Shown: piece after piece, positions 16,268 through 24,137 of the stretch
Position numbering within the stretch: the first letter of the stretch is position 1
How the letters are laid out: each line of letters begins with the position of its first letter
Assembly: GCA_043816305.1 (NCBI GenBank)
Contig: JBDRHZ010000045.1
Coordinates: 1-24,222, forward strand
Direction of reading: 5' to 3'
Origin: JAHIVN01 sp018816645
GTDB lineage: Bacteria; Patescibacteriota; Dojkabacteria; JAHIVN01
Length of the DNA stretch: 24,222 nucleotides
Notes under the pieces: generated by a model
Database searches by the model: none
What the model saw: the letters and a program-made list of their open reading frames with translations, nothing else
Told to the model about the DNA's origin: nothing
Position numbers and translations under genes: made by a program

Positions 16268-17713
16268 TTAAACTTGATCACTATTAGGAACAATCTTATA
16301 GATATACGCATGTGATTTTTCGAACTTTTCCTGTATTATCCAATCTTCTTGAAAATATATAAGTAGCATCTTCCTCTGCTTATGGAATCGTCTTGACAAT
16401 GAAGCCTCAAAGGGCTGTCTCATAACTATGATATAAGGTTTTCTGGTACCATTCGTTGACTCAATCAGCTGATCATATGTTCTTTTATATTCTGCATCAC
16501 AATTCTTTCCATCACAAATATCACCTAGATGATACCACCACAGTTCATCCGCTAAATTGAAGTTTAGTACAACATATCCTGCTTCATAGTTTCCCTCTAT
16601 ATATTGTCTTGCCTCAGGCCAGGCATTATAGTATCTAACTCCTTCTCTCCTTGCTGTCTCTTTGAAATATGGAGAGAACAATAGCAAAATAACTGAACAA
16701 GATAAAAATAAGCCAACAGTCTTAGATTTGGCTATTTTAATAAATTCTCCTATTCCTACGGAAATAATTATTAGTACAAAAGGCAAGGTAAAAAGCGTTA
16801 CCCTATTACCAAGGAAAACATACTTCTTGAAGAAGGATGCTATAAGCAATAATGCTAGAACCCCCAGATAGTAATAATAAACCCTTTTTATAGGAAAAGT
16901 TAGTTTTAAAAGCAGAGGAATTACGAGAAGAAGCCAGATAAAATTCATGTTTTCTCCAAATGGATAAGATACCAAGAAATCTTGTAAATTGCTACTAAGC
17001 CAAATCAATACATTCCCAACCGTATCTACAGGTGGAAACGCCTGTTCAAGTACCCAGAAATCCAACAAATTGGCGTCACCCATCTGATCCTTCGCAAAGA
17101 TAATATAATATATTCCTAAAACTAAAAAACCAATTACATAACTTGTAGACAGACGTAACAGATCTTTTTTATGTGAAAGAAATTTGTTGAAAAGGATAGG
17201 GAAAACAGTAATAACCAAAAATGCTGTTGGATAAGAAAAAAGGCAGGAGACAACTATAACCAGAACACCAATAACAGTTTCTCGAATAGAGATTTTTTTT
17301 CTAGATGTAATGATAAATTCTGAAAGTAAAAGAATCAGAAGCGTAAAGAAAATGTCACAAGTATACTGTTTTAGATCCTTGCTGTAGTTTACATGTCTAG
17401 AATTGAAAGCTAAGAGTATCATAGAGATAAATCCGACTGTTTGAGATTTAGTAACCCTTTTTGATACATGATAGATTAAAGGCAAACCTAGTACTCCAAA
17501 AACAAAGGGGACAATTCTCAAGGAGAGTTCTCCTTCCGGGAAAATCTTGTTTACAAAGAAAACCAGAAAATTGAAAAGCAAAGGTGTAGTTTTTATTGTT
17601 CGAAGCATATCCGTGACATTCGCCTGCCGGACTGAAAATGCTACCCACGATTCGTCAAATATCACTTCCCTATCAGTAATATTGATCAGCCTGATATAAA
17701 TCCCTGCTAACAA
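16268..17713 (-). CDS. GT39/PMT-like GT-C membrane glycosyltransferase with abnormal 5' end
   Basis: From the TTG at 17713 the protein has 481 residues, but the true N-terminus is probably further upstream. It aligns throughout with the + strand gene at 4758: FDESW (the acidic GT-C motif) matches DPDESW, a shared region includes SLRIVPFVFGVLGLPLIYHV, and the C-terminal tail IVMRQPF matches IVMKTPW. About ten membrane segments and a soluble tail are present. It should transfer a sugar from a lipid-phosphate donor outside the membrane. The TTG falls inside the first membrane helix, which would leave no basic residues before it. In-frame codons upstream encode KKYRYAILFFIILLAG, which matches HRYHLAVGIFIGLG of the paralogue without a gap, so translation likely begins earlier, at a non-standard codon or past a TGA. 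The stop codon is TAA at 16268. Function confident, start not. Confidence 0.78.
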   Translation of the reverse strand: MLAGIYIRLINITDREVIFDESWVAFSVRQANVTDMLRTIKTTPLLFNFLVFFVNKIFPEGELSLRIVPFVFGVLGLPLIYHVSKRVTKSQTVGFISMILLAFNSRHVNYSKDLKQYTCDIFFTLLILLLSEFIITSRKKISIRETVIGVLVIVVSCLFSYPTAFLVITVFPILFNKFLSHKKDLLRLSTSYVIGFLVLGIYYIIFAKDQMGDANLLDFWVLEQAFPPVDTVGNVLIWLSSNLQDFLVSYPFGENMNFIWLLLVIPLLLKLTFPIKRVYYYYLGVLALLLIASFFKKYVFLGNRVTLFTLPFVLIIISVGIGEFIKIAKSKTVGLFLSCSVILLLFSPYFKETARREGVRYYNAWPEARQYIEGNYEAGYVVLNFNLADELWWYHLGDICDGKNCDAEYKRTYDQLIESTNGTRKPYIIVMRQPFEASLSRRFHKQRKMLLIYFQEDWIIQEKFEKSHAYIYKIVPNSDQV

Positions 17714-17815
17714 AATTATAAAGAATAGAATTGCATACCTATACTTTTTCAGGAAAGTGTAGACATCTTTAGTATTTATGGATAGTTGTTCTCAAAAATT
17801 TTTCCTAAAATTCAT
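17714..17815 (-). other. Probable 5' coding extension of the 16268 gene, interrupted by an in-frame TGA
   Basis: On the minus strand, the frame of the gene is open back to a TGA at 17794-17792. The stretch encodes EQLSINTKDVYTF and then a basic KKYRY and a hydrophobic helix. An in-frame ATG lies 7 codons before that TGA, at 17815-17813 (MNFRKNF). Starting there would give about 515 residues, close to the 517 of the paralogue. No ATG, GTG or TTG exists between the TGA and 17713; only CTG 17752-17750 and ATA 17779-17777 could serve. Either a rare start codon is used, or the gene has a nonsense mutation or sequence error. Confidence 0.6.
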
Positions 17816-17902
17816 TTTATATGAACTACATTTTTATTTGACACCTTTGTACTGATTTTATCACCAATGGGGCATTTGAAATAGCAATACAAACACCAAT
17901 TT

Positions 17903-18835
17903 TTATTTAAACTTAAATTTTATGTTATTTCCATTCTCAAGATCACTGCTAAACCCTGAAACAACGCCCGCGATAGTTCTAGCTCTAGCCTGAGCATCTT
18001 TACTAAATATCATAAAATATCCTAGTTTTACCGTTAGTACTCCAAATAAATTTAGGAGTCTAGCAAACCCACTGAGATTCTTCCTGGCAAATAATATATT
18101 GTTTCTGATGATGAGGAATGTCTGCAATGCTGAAAACTTCCGGCTTCCTTCCACACCAGTAGTTGAAGATTTCTTATGCTCCACAACACTTTCCGGGACC
18201 AAGATTACCTCGAAACCTGCTTTTTTACAGCGGAAACAAATATCTACATCCTCCACGTAAGCAAAGTATATAGGGTCTAACATACCAATCTTCCTGACAA
18301 TAGACTCTCTAATCAACAGTGCGCAGCCACTTACAAATTCTACCAATTGAGGTTCCTTGACCACCTCCTTGAATTCGCCATACTTTTTCCCCTTCCATAG
18401 TTGCTTTGCAAGTCCAAAGTAAATATACTTTCCCCCTGCAGACCAAACTCTATCAGAATTGTAGTATTTAATCACTGGACCACATATACCCACATTCTCC
18501 TTGGTCTCCATATAATCAACCAATTTGCCTAGAAAGTCTTTATGAAAGTAGGTATCATTATTTAGAAAAAGAATATATTTTGCCCCGCCTTTTAGAGCAA
18601 TTTGAACTCCTTGGTTATTTGCAACCACAAACCCTTTATTGCTTTTGTTCTTTATAAGTATTATTTTGGAATATTTCTCTTTAATTCTCTCAGCTTCATT
18701 ATTCTTAGAGCCGTTATCCACAACAACAACCTTGAAGTTACTATAATCCACAGCTTCCAATTGCTTGAGACATTCAACCGTTTCTTCAAACCCATTCCAG
18801 TTTAGGACAATGATGAATACCAACGGTTCCTTCAT
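17903..18835 (-). CDS. Glycosyltransferase family 2, rhamnosyltransferase-like
   Basis: A 310-residue cytosolic GT2 enzyme with a GT-A fold. The N-terminus FIIVLNWNGFEETVECL is the hallmark of the subfamily that includes many rhamnosyl- and other cell-wall sugar transferases. Asp40 (VVVDNGS) binds the nucleotide, LFLNNDTYF (Asp94) is the metal-binding DXD-like motif, and FAYVEDVDICFR (Glu195-Asp196) supplies the catalytic-base region. All landmarks are intact and length is normal; a weakly hydrophobic C-terminal section may dip into the membrane. It would add a nucleotide-activated sugar to a lipid-linked acceptor in the cytosol, upstream of the flippase step. The gene precedes the 16268 GT-C gene on the same strand by about 190 bp and is divergent from the GT4 at 18976. 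TATTAT lies 17 nt before the ATG; a weak GAGAG (5 nt spacing) is the closest thing to a ribosome binding site. Confidence 0.9.
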   Translation of the reverse strand: MKEPLVFIIVLNWNGFEETVECLKQLEAVDYSNFKVVVVDNGSKNNEAERIKEKYSKIILIKNKSNKGFVVANNQGVQIALKGGAKYILFLNNDTYFHKDFLGKLVDYMETKENVGICGPVIKYYNSDRVWSAGGKYIYFGLAKQLWKGKKYGEFKEVVKEPQLVEFVSGCALLIRESIVRKIGMLDPIYFAYVEDVDICFRCKKAGFEVILVPESVVEHKKSSTTGVEGSRKFSALQTFLIIRNNILFARKNLSGFARLLNLFGVLTVKLGYFMIFSKDAQARARTIAGVVSGFSSDLENGNNIKFKFK

Positions 18836-18852
18836 AATAACTCTCTACTCAA

Positions 18853-18858
18853 ATAATA
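18853..18858 (-). promoter_or_regulatory. -10-like element before the GT2 gene
   Basis: On the minus strand TATTAT (5 of 6) ends 17 nt before ATG 18835, predicting a leader of about 10 nt. The 119-bp divergent region also has TATAAT on the + strand at 18905-18910, possibly for the GT4 gene, which would give it a leader near 60 nt. Confidence 0.3.
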
Positions 18859-18975
18859 GAGGATATATTTAAATCCATCTGTTTTCTTGTTTTCCAAGTT
18901 ACATTATAATAAAATCCTCTGGAAATTACGAATTAGTAGCATCTGGATAAAAAATTGACGAAAGTCTCCAAAATT

Positions 18976-20031
18976 ATGAATCTAACTATTGTTATAAGAC
19001 ATTTCTACCCATTCACAAGGCCCTCCGGAGTAATTTCATTCATTCGTTCCCTCGTGAACAAATTGCATAAAAACAATACAAGCGTTTCAATCATCTGTAT
19101 AAAGAGGAAGGGAGAGAAAAGCTATTATGATTATAATGGAGTAAAAGTTTACAAGTTCCCCCAGCTTAATCTCCCAATGTATAGATCCTTACTGAAAAAG
19201 ACTCATCCAGACCATGTTCTTTTCATATCAAGTATGCCAAAGGCCTCAGAAATATTTTCTTGGTGGGGGGTACTGAGACTGTTTACAATCGGTTACAAAA
19301 CAGACTTCTATCAGACTACCAATTTCTTCAATCTCAAAAAGAATTTTTTCTTAAATGTTTTTTTAAAATCCTTCAAGATAGTATTTTCTGCAAGCAATGC
19401 AATTCAGAGCGACCTAAAAAAATTTGCTGGAATCAACTCACAGATCATCTATCCTGGGACAGAATTCCCTCCTAATGTAACACTAAAGAAACAGTCTATT
19501 TCAAACCTTGGATTTTCCGGCCATATAGTCGCTGCAAAAGGAATTGATCTTTTCGTCAAGCTATCGGAACAGTTTCCGAAATTACATTTTTTCCTTTTAG
19601 CTGGAAAAACTAAAACTCAGAAAAACACTCAACTAGAAGATTATATAGAAAGAAAATCAAAAGAACTGAAAAACCTGACTTTGTTCGGATTCATGGATCA
19701 TCCTTTAGATGTAATGTCCAAGTGCGACGTCTTAATACTTCCGTACAGGCACGGTGGAGCTATCTTAGGAACGGCACAATCTGCAATTGAAGCTATGTCT
19801 ATGGGAATACCAGTTATCGGGACAGATAATTCTGCACTTTCTTCAATACTCAAGGACAATTATAATGGTCTGGTCGCCAAACCACATTTGGCAGATATTA
19901 AAAAGAAGATAAATCTTTTAATCAAAAATAGGAACCTATATAATAGACTTTCTAAAAATGCTAGAATCACTGTAGAGAAAAAGTTTGATATTTCAAAAAT
20001 ATCCATTTGTTTATTAAACCATCTTAAATGA
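18976..20031 (+). CDS. GT4-family glycosyltransferase
   Basis: A GT-B-fold glycosyltransferase of family 4. The ATG at 18976 gives 351 residues and begins directly with the first strand (MNLTIVIRHFYPFTRPSG), as is usual for GT4. A TTG at 18955 would add only seven residues and is less likely. The donor-binding half has LGFSGHIVAAKGIDLF (glycine-rich loop, then Lys) and PYRHGGAILGTAQSAIEAMSMGIPVIGTD. The second Glu of the EX7E motif is present (IEAMSMG), but the first position is Leu; several GT4 subfamilies lack the first Glu, so this does not rule out activity. It has no export signal and should act in the cytosol on a lipid-linked acceptor. The last codons overlap the methyltransferase gene by 4 bases (ATGA at 20028), so the two are translationally coupled and likely act on the same glycan. 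Confidence 0.87.
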   Translation: MNLTIVIRHFYPFTRPSGVISFIRSLVNKLHKNNTSVSIICIKRKGEKSYYDYNGVKVYKFPQLNLPMYRSLLKKTHPDHVLFISSMPKASEIFSWWGVLRLFTIGYKTDFYQTTNFFNLKKNFFLNVFLKSFKIVFSASNAIQSDLKKFAGINSQIIYPGTEFPPNVTLKKQSISNLGFSGHIVAAKGIDLFVKLSEQFPKLHFFLLAGKTKTQKNTQLEDYIERKSKELKNLTLFGFMDHPLDVMSKCDVLILPYRHGGAILGTAQSAIEAMSMGIPVIGTDNSALSSILKDNYNGLVAKPHLADIKKKINLLIKNRNLYNRLSKNARITVEKKFDISKISICLLNHLK

Positions 20032-20720
20032 AAAATTATAAAAAGATTAAGAAGTATTATGATAAATACGGCTCAGAATACGATGAGGAAAGAATCGAGG
20101 GTTATTATTCATTTATCAACAAGATTGAAACAGAGACCGTCAAGAGATATGGAGAAGACAAGAAGACACTTGAAATAGGCTGCGGAACAGGAATTATATT
20201 GAACGAGGTCAACAAGTTTGCCAAAGATGCTTGGGGTGTTGATTTATCGAATGGCATGCTTGAAGCAGCCAAAAGAAAAAAACTAAAAGTGAAACAAGCA
20301 AATGCAACTTTACTTCCTTTCGAAGATGAATTATTTGATGTTGTATACTCTTTTAAAGTTTTAGCACATATTCCAGAGATTGAAAAAACGATAGCTGAGA
20401 TTCATCGTGTAACCAAAGATAACGGGACAGTGATATTAGAGTTTTACAACCCCCTCAGTTTAAAGTATATCGCTAACAGGCTTGAGAAGTCTCAAAAAAA
20501 AGTCTATATAAGATATGATTCGTACTCAAATATTAAGACTCTGTTAAAAGAAAAGTTTAGCATTATAGAAATTGTTGGGGCAAGAATTGTCACACCTTTT
20601 TCTTTCTTGCTAAAAATCCCCCTTCTAAACAAGATCATAATTGCACTGGAAAAGGCTCTTAGCAGAACATTTCTAAATAGATTCGCAGGCTATTTCAGTG
20701 TAATCGCAAGAAAGATTTAA
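20028..20720 (+). CDS. Class I SAM-dependent methyltransferase
   Basis: A 230-residue protein with the Methyltransf_11/25-type Rossmann fold. Motif I is LEIGCGTG (Gly51-Gly55), the acidic residue binding the ribose of S-adenosylmethionine is Asp72 (WGVDLSNGML), and the later motifs QANATLLPFEDELFDVVYS and VTKDNGTVILEF are in the expected places. The C-terminal third is basic and partly hydrophobic, perhaps for membrane or lipid-substrate contact. Coupling to the GT4 gene by a 4-base overlap suggests that it methylates a sugar or lipid carrier intermediate of the surface glycan, although ubiquinone/menaquinone-type methyltransferases share the same fold. No Shine-Dalgarno sequence precedes the ATG. 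Convergent with the next gene over 42 bp, in which no terminator hairpin is evident. Confidence 0.88.
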   Translation: MKNYKKIKKYYDKYGSEYDEERIEGYYSFINKIETETVKRYGEDKKTLEIGCGTGIILNEVNKFAKDAWGVDLSNGMLEAAKRKKLKVKQANATLLPFEDELFDVVYSFKVLAHIPEIEKTIAEIHRVTKDNGTVILEFYNPLSLKYIANRLEKSQKKVYIRYDSYSNIKTLLKEKFSIIEIVGARIVTPFSFLLKIPLLNKIIIALEKALSRTFLNRFAGYFSVIARKI

Positions 20721-20762
20721 TACTGATCGAATATTCAAAACACACTCTTACTTTATATCTTT

Positions 20763-21896
20763 TTAGTTCTCAAGAACATTCATAAACTCCTTCTTATAGT
20801 TATCCACCAAAACTTCTACTGAAAACCTTCTCTTCACCTCCTCTCGTACTTGATCCCTATTGAAGGAACCTTTGCTCTTTTCAATTGCCCTAATGAAACC
20901 TTTGGCATCTTTAGTTTCAATAAGAATCCCAGTTTTTCCATCCACGACAGAGTCTTTTATCCCTTCGATCGCACTTCCAATTACTGGAAGCCCGACCGTT
21001 CCTGCTTCAATCACAACTATCCCAAATCCCTCTAAGTCACCTTCAACAGGTATATTTGGCATTATAAATAGATCCGAAATCTTGAGGAATCCTTTGAAAT
21101 CATCAAAAGGCAATCTTCCTAACCAGAAGACCCTATCTTCAAGTTTCAGATCTTTGATTGCTTTTTTAAATTTCTCCCCATAACTAATTTTCTTCAGACC
21201 TAGCCAAGATTTTAAATCATTTACCTCAGTACTATCAGGACCTATCCTAATATAGATATAATTCTCAGGCAACTTGAGCATCACATTTTGAATGAACCAA
21301 AGTCCACCTTTTCTTTCTGACAATCGTCCTGTAGTTATTAAAATTTTTCTATTTTCAAGATCCAGTTTATATCTCTCTGACAACTCCTTTCTCAAAACAT
21401 TTACTGACTTGTTTACTCTAAATTTTTTCATATCAACACCATCAGGGATAAAAACACATCTTGATCTTTCTACTCCCACTTTAATGCATTCTTCTATTGT
21501 CTGATTACTTATGCAAATAATTTTATCCATTCTTCTAAAAAACCAGGGCATGATCATTTGATATAGTCTAAACTTCAAATTGATATCTTTCCCATGTGCA
21601 GTTATTACAACTTTTCTACGAGTTAATAGTTGCAACACATACCCCATAGGAGCCATTACGCCATCCCCAAGATGAATAATATCAATCTTCTTTGTAATGC
21701 AGGTAATTAATGCTCGAAGAAACAAGTACGGATAAATAACGGGGAGCCATTTCTGTTTCCCTCCAAACGTGACTGCATAATTCTTACTGTTATAATTCTT
21801 AATTAAATCGTAACTTAAATTTTCCATACCTCCAGTTTGAGGAGGATATTTCCTTGTTACGAAAAGTGTTGTGAAATTGTTTATAATATTGCCCAT
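20763..21896 (-). CDS. GT4-family glycosyltransferase, mannosyltransferase-like
   Basis: A 377-residue GT-B enzyme with complete family 4 features. The N-terminal half has RKYPPQTGGMENLSYDL (the glycine-rich acceptor-side loop) and VVITAHGKDI (His101). The C-terminal half has TTGRLSERKG (Arg191, Lys196, contacting the donor diphosphate) and an intact EX7E motif, EGFGIVVIE (Glu289 and Glu297). It is soluble and should add a sugar, possibly mannose, to a lipid-linked or glycan acceptor in the cytosol; donor identity cannot be read from sequence. The start at ATG 21896 fits the first beta strand (FTTLFVTRKY) with seven extra residues. It is divergent from the exported sulfatase gene across 113 bp. 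TAGTCT lies 7 nt before the ATG on the minus strand but matches the -10 consensus poorly; no Shine-Dalgarno sequence is seen. Confidence 0.9.
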   Translation of the reverse strand: MGNIINNFTTLFVTRKYPPQTGGMENLSYDLIKNYNSKNYAVTFGGKQKWLPVIYPYLFLRALITCITKKIDIIHLGDGVMAPMGYVLQLLTRRKVVITAHGKDINLKFRLYQMIMPWFFRRMDKIICISNQTIEECIKVGVERSRCVFIPDGVDMKKFRVNKSVNVLRKELSERYKLDLENRKILITTGRLSERKGGLWFIQNVMLKLPENYIYIRIGPDSTEVNDLKSWLGLKKISYGEKFKKAIKDLKLEDRVFWLGRLPFDDFKGFLKISDLFIMPNIPVEGDLEGFGIVVIEAGTVGLPVIGSAIEGIKDSVVDGKTGILIETKDAKGFIRAIEKSKGSFNRDQVREEVKRRFSVEVLVDNYKKEFMNVLEN

Positions 21897-21995
21897 TTGA
21901 CGTAGACTAAGTATAATATGATCAAAAGATTATATATCATCTCAACAAAAAAAGAAGCTTCCTTTTTAATATAATCAAAGGGTCCTAATATACTT

Positions 21996-22001
21996 TATAG
22001 T
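21996..22001 (+). promoter_or_regulatory. -10 element before the exported sulfatase gene
   Basis: TATAGT (5 of 6) ends 8 nt before ATG 22010, predicting an RNA that begins within a few bases of the start codon. A perfect TATAAT also lies at 21970-21975. Neither has a good -35. The AGG at 22005-22007 is too near the ATG to serve as a ribosome binding site. Confidence 0.35.
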
Positions 22002-22009
22002 TTATAGGT

Positions 22010-24082
22010 ATGGAAATCAATATGAAACGATTTAGAATAGGCCTTATATTAGGATTTCTTATACTTATTCCACTGAGTCTTAGCGCATATAATCATTTCT
22101 TCGTAAGTGATAAAGCAATTTATCCAAACATTATAATAATCATAGCAGATGACTTATCGCCCAATATGATAAGCATTAATGGAATCCCCGATAATCCCTG
22201 GATCGAAAATAGCATTGAATTAAAGAAGTATTCTGTCCCAATAGAGACTCCAAACCTGGAAAAGATTGCAAACGAAGGAATATATTTCAACAAAACTTAC
22301 CTTCCTCTCCCCTCATGCGTGCCCTCCAGAGCCTCGTTATTAACAGGAAAGATGCCTACTGCCACAGGAATCGAAGACAATAATGGAAAGTTTGATGTTA
22401 CAAGAAATCAAAACTCCATATCTTCGATACTGAAATCTCTTGGCTATAGTACTCACTTCATAGGAAAGTGCAATCTGGGTGGAAGAGACTATTATGAGGG
22501 TGCAAGTTCCGAGGGAAAAGATATGCCTGCAAAGAAAGACTTGCGGGAAGCTCAGGCATTATACCATTTTCTTAGTGATCAAAAGTTTGATGATGTATTA
22601 CTTTTAAACCCTGATGCCGGATGGATTCCAGACTGGTACAATTACACGATTGCAAGAAATGGAAATCCCGAAGAAATAAACATTGACAAATTTCCAAGTC
22701 TAGATATCAATGAACAGAGACAGAAAACATATGTCACAAATTTTTTCACAAATGAAGCTTTGGATATTATACAAAACACACCAGAAAAAGAACCTTTCTT
22801 CATTTGGCTGGCCCATGTTACTCCCCATGCTCCACACTATGGATACGAAGATGAAAAAAAGGGGTTACCAAATAACTTGCCTCCCGAAACCAGAGAAGCT
22901 GTTGATGAAATTGGAGAGAAGGGCTACAAGTATTCCATAAATGAAATTCCTGACCTCCCAAATGTGTACGATGATCTGAGTACAAAGCCAATCCAACAAC
23001 TGAACACCTACCCTTACAAGATACATCAAGCAAATAAAACCGATACTAGTAGACGTAAAAGAGTTGCTTATGAAATGGTTGATAACCTCGACTCACAAGT
23101 TGGGAGAATCATGAACAAACTTGAAGAAACAGGTAAGCTAGACAATACTATAATCATATTCTTAAGTGACAATGGTCTTATGTTTGGAGAACATGGTATG
23201 TATCTTAAAGGCCCAATGATGTATGACGAGCTTACGAGAAGCCCTCTCCTAATCAAATACCCTGCCTCAATCGATGACCATAACACAACCGATTGGGTAA
23301 AGGGAACAAACAGTTCTCTAATATCAAGTATAGACATTGCCCCCACTATTTTAGATATGCTAGGTTCTGAAAAACCAGAGGAAATGCAGGGTGAAAGTTT
23401 TTTTGATTTGATATCTGGAAATAAAAAAAATCATAATACCTCTGTTCTAATAGAATTCGAAAATTGGTTACGAACAGAATTTCCAATTAGAGCAGTTGTT
23501 ACTGATAGTGGCTATAAATTCGTACACTATTACCCTTCAGTAGTTAAAGAAAGATGTGCAAAAGCGCTCGGACTTTACAGTTACTGCCTAGAAGACGCTA
23601 CAAGTGATGGATTCGATTATGAATTATACAATCTAAATAAAGATCCATTTGAGATGAATAACTCACTTGCAAGAAATAACAAAGAAAATGTAATTCGAGA
23701 ATTGTTTGGCTCGTACTTAGATAACAAACAGATAATCTCAAATCAAAATAAGCTTACCAAAAAACAAAAAGAACTGATTTATATTGGGAAAGAAATGGGG
23801 AAATTACAAACTTCATACAAAGATCCGCGAGGGATTACATTTGAAAATATCTCACAGGAGGGCGATACTATACACTTCACAACAAATATGTCTTGCTTTT
23901 TTGAAGTAAATTTCAAACAGAAAGATTGCGAAGAATGCAAGTGGGAAAAAATAACTTACTTTGATTATGGCACCAACCACTCATTTGCAAACCCGATTCT
24001 TGAAAGTAGCGATTCATATAGCATTAGAATTTATGCAATTACCTTAGATATAAATGGAGGATTGTATGAGTATGAAACCTAA
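22010..24082 (+). CDS. Exported formylglycine-type sulfatase with C-terminal extension
   Basis: A 690-residue sulfatase that would hydrolyse sulfate esters, probably on a polysaccharide. Residues 1-27 are a signal peptide or anchor (possible cleavage after LSLSA), so it acts outside the membrane. The active-site motif CVPSRASLLTG (Cys103-Arg107, TG at 112-113) is the canonical Cys-type signature, whose Cys must be oxidised to formylglycine. Metal and substrate residues include Asp47-Asp48 (IADDLS), His273 (HVTPHAPH), Asp387-Asn388 (LSDNG) and Lys400 (YLKGPMMYDE). One normally conserved residue is changed: the GK-x-H-LG motif reads GKCNLG, with Asn155 where catalytic His is expected. After the sulfatase fold (to about 560) comes an extension of about 130 residues with a beta-rich end and a cysteine cluster (CEEC). 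No formylglycine-generating enzyme gene is in the window. ATG 22010 is used here; ATG 22022 is the alternative. Confidence 0.9.
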   Translation: MEINMKRFRIGLILGFLILIPLSLSAYNHFFVSDKAIYPNIIIIIADDLSPNMISINGIPDNPWIENSIELKKYSVPIETPNLEKIANEGIYFNKTYLPLPSCVPSRASLLTGKMPTATGIEDNNGKFDVTRNQNSISSILKSLGYSTHFIGKCNLGGRDYYEGASSEGKDMPAKKDLREAQALYHFLSDQKFDDVLLLNPDAGWIPDWYNYTIARNGNPEEINIDKFPSLDINEQRQKTYVTNFFTNEALDIIQNTPEKEPFFIWLAHVTPHAPHYGYEDEKKGLPNNLPPETREAVDEIGEKGYKYSINEIPDLPNVYDDLSTKPIQQLNTYPYKIHQANKTDTSRRKRVAYEMVDNLDSQVGRIMNKLEETGKLDNTIIIFLSDNGLMFGEHGMYLKGPMMYDELTRSPLLIKYPASIDDHNTTDWVKGTNSSLISSIDIAPTILDMLGSEKPEEMQGESFFDLISGNKKNHNTSVLIEFENWLRTEFPIRAVVTDSGYKFVHYYPSVVKERCAKALGLYSYCLEDATSDGFDYELYNLNKDPFEMNNSLARNNKENVIRELFGSYLDNKQIISNQNKLTKKQKELIYIGKEMGKLQTSYKDPRGITFENISQEGDTIHFTTNMSCFFEVNFKQKDCEECKWEKITYFDYGTNHSFANPILESSDSYSIRIYAITLDINGGLYEYET

Positions 24083-24094
24083 TACATATTAGGT
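24077..24094. repeat. Perfect 8-bp inverted repeat over the sulfatase stop codon
   Basis: ACCTAATA and TATTAGGT flank a 2-base centre (CA), forming an 18-bp near-palindrome that includes the TAA stop at 24080-24082. The loop is too small and the stem too AT-rich for a strong terminator, and no U-run follows. It could be an operator for the next gene, 44 bp downstream, or chance. Confidence 0.3.
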
Positions 24095-24122
24095 ATAGAT
24101 TTTATAGAATTTAAGTAATAAT

Positions 24123-24128
24123 TATTAA
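24123..24128 (+). promoter_or_regulatory. -10-like element before the terminal GT2 gene
   Basis: TATTAA (4 of 6) ends 9 nt before ATG 24138, the same spacing as at several other genes here. No -35 is recognisable and no Shine-Dalgarno sequence precedes the start. Confidence 0.22.
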
Positions 24129-24137
24129 GTTTCGATT

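Noticed and set aside
17792..17794. UGA read as an amino acid (Gly, as in Gracilibacteria/SR1), which would repair the 5' end of the 16268 gene
   Set aside because: UGA ends the flippase (7852-7854), the GT4 at 18976 (20029-20031) and the GT-C gene at 14205, two of these in classic ATGA overlaps, and no intact gene here contains an internal in-frame UGA.
17838..17843. Perfect TTGACA on the + strand as part of a promoter
   Set aside because: No acceptable -10 lies 16-18 nt downstream, and the genes on both sides run on the minus strand.
18905..18910. TATAAT as a firm promoter for the GT4 gene at 18976
   Set aside because: No -35 or extended -10 supports it and the implied leader of about 60 nt is unlike the other genes; kept only as a remark.
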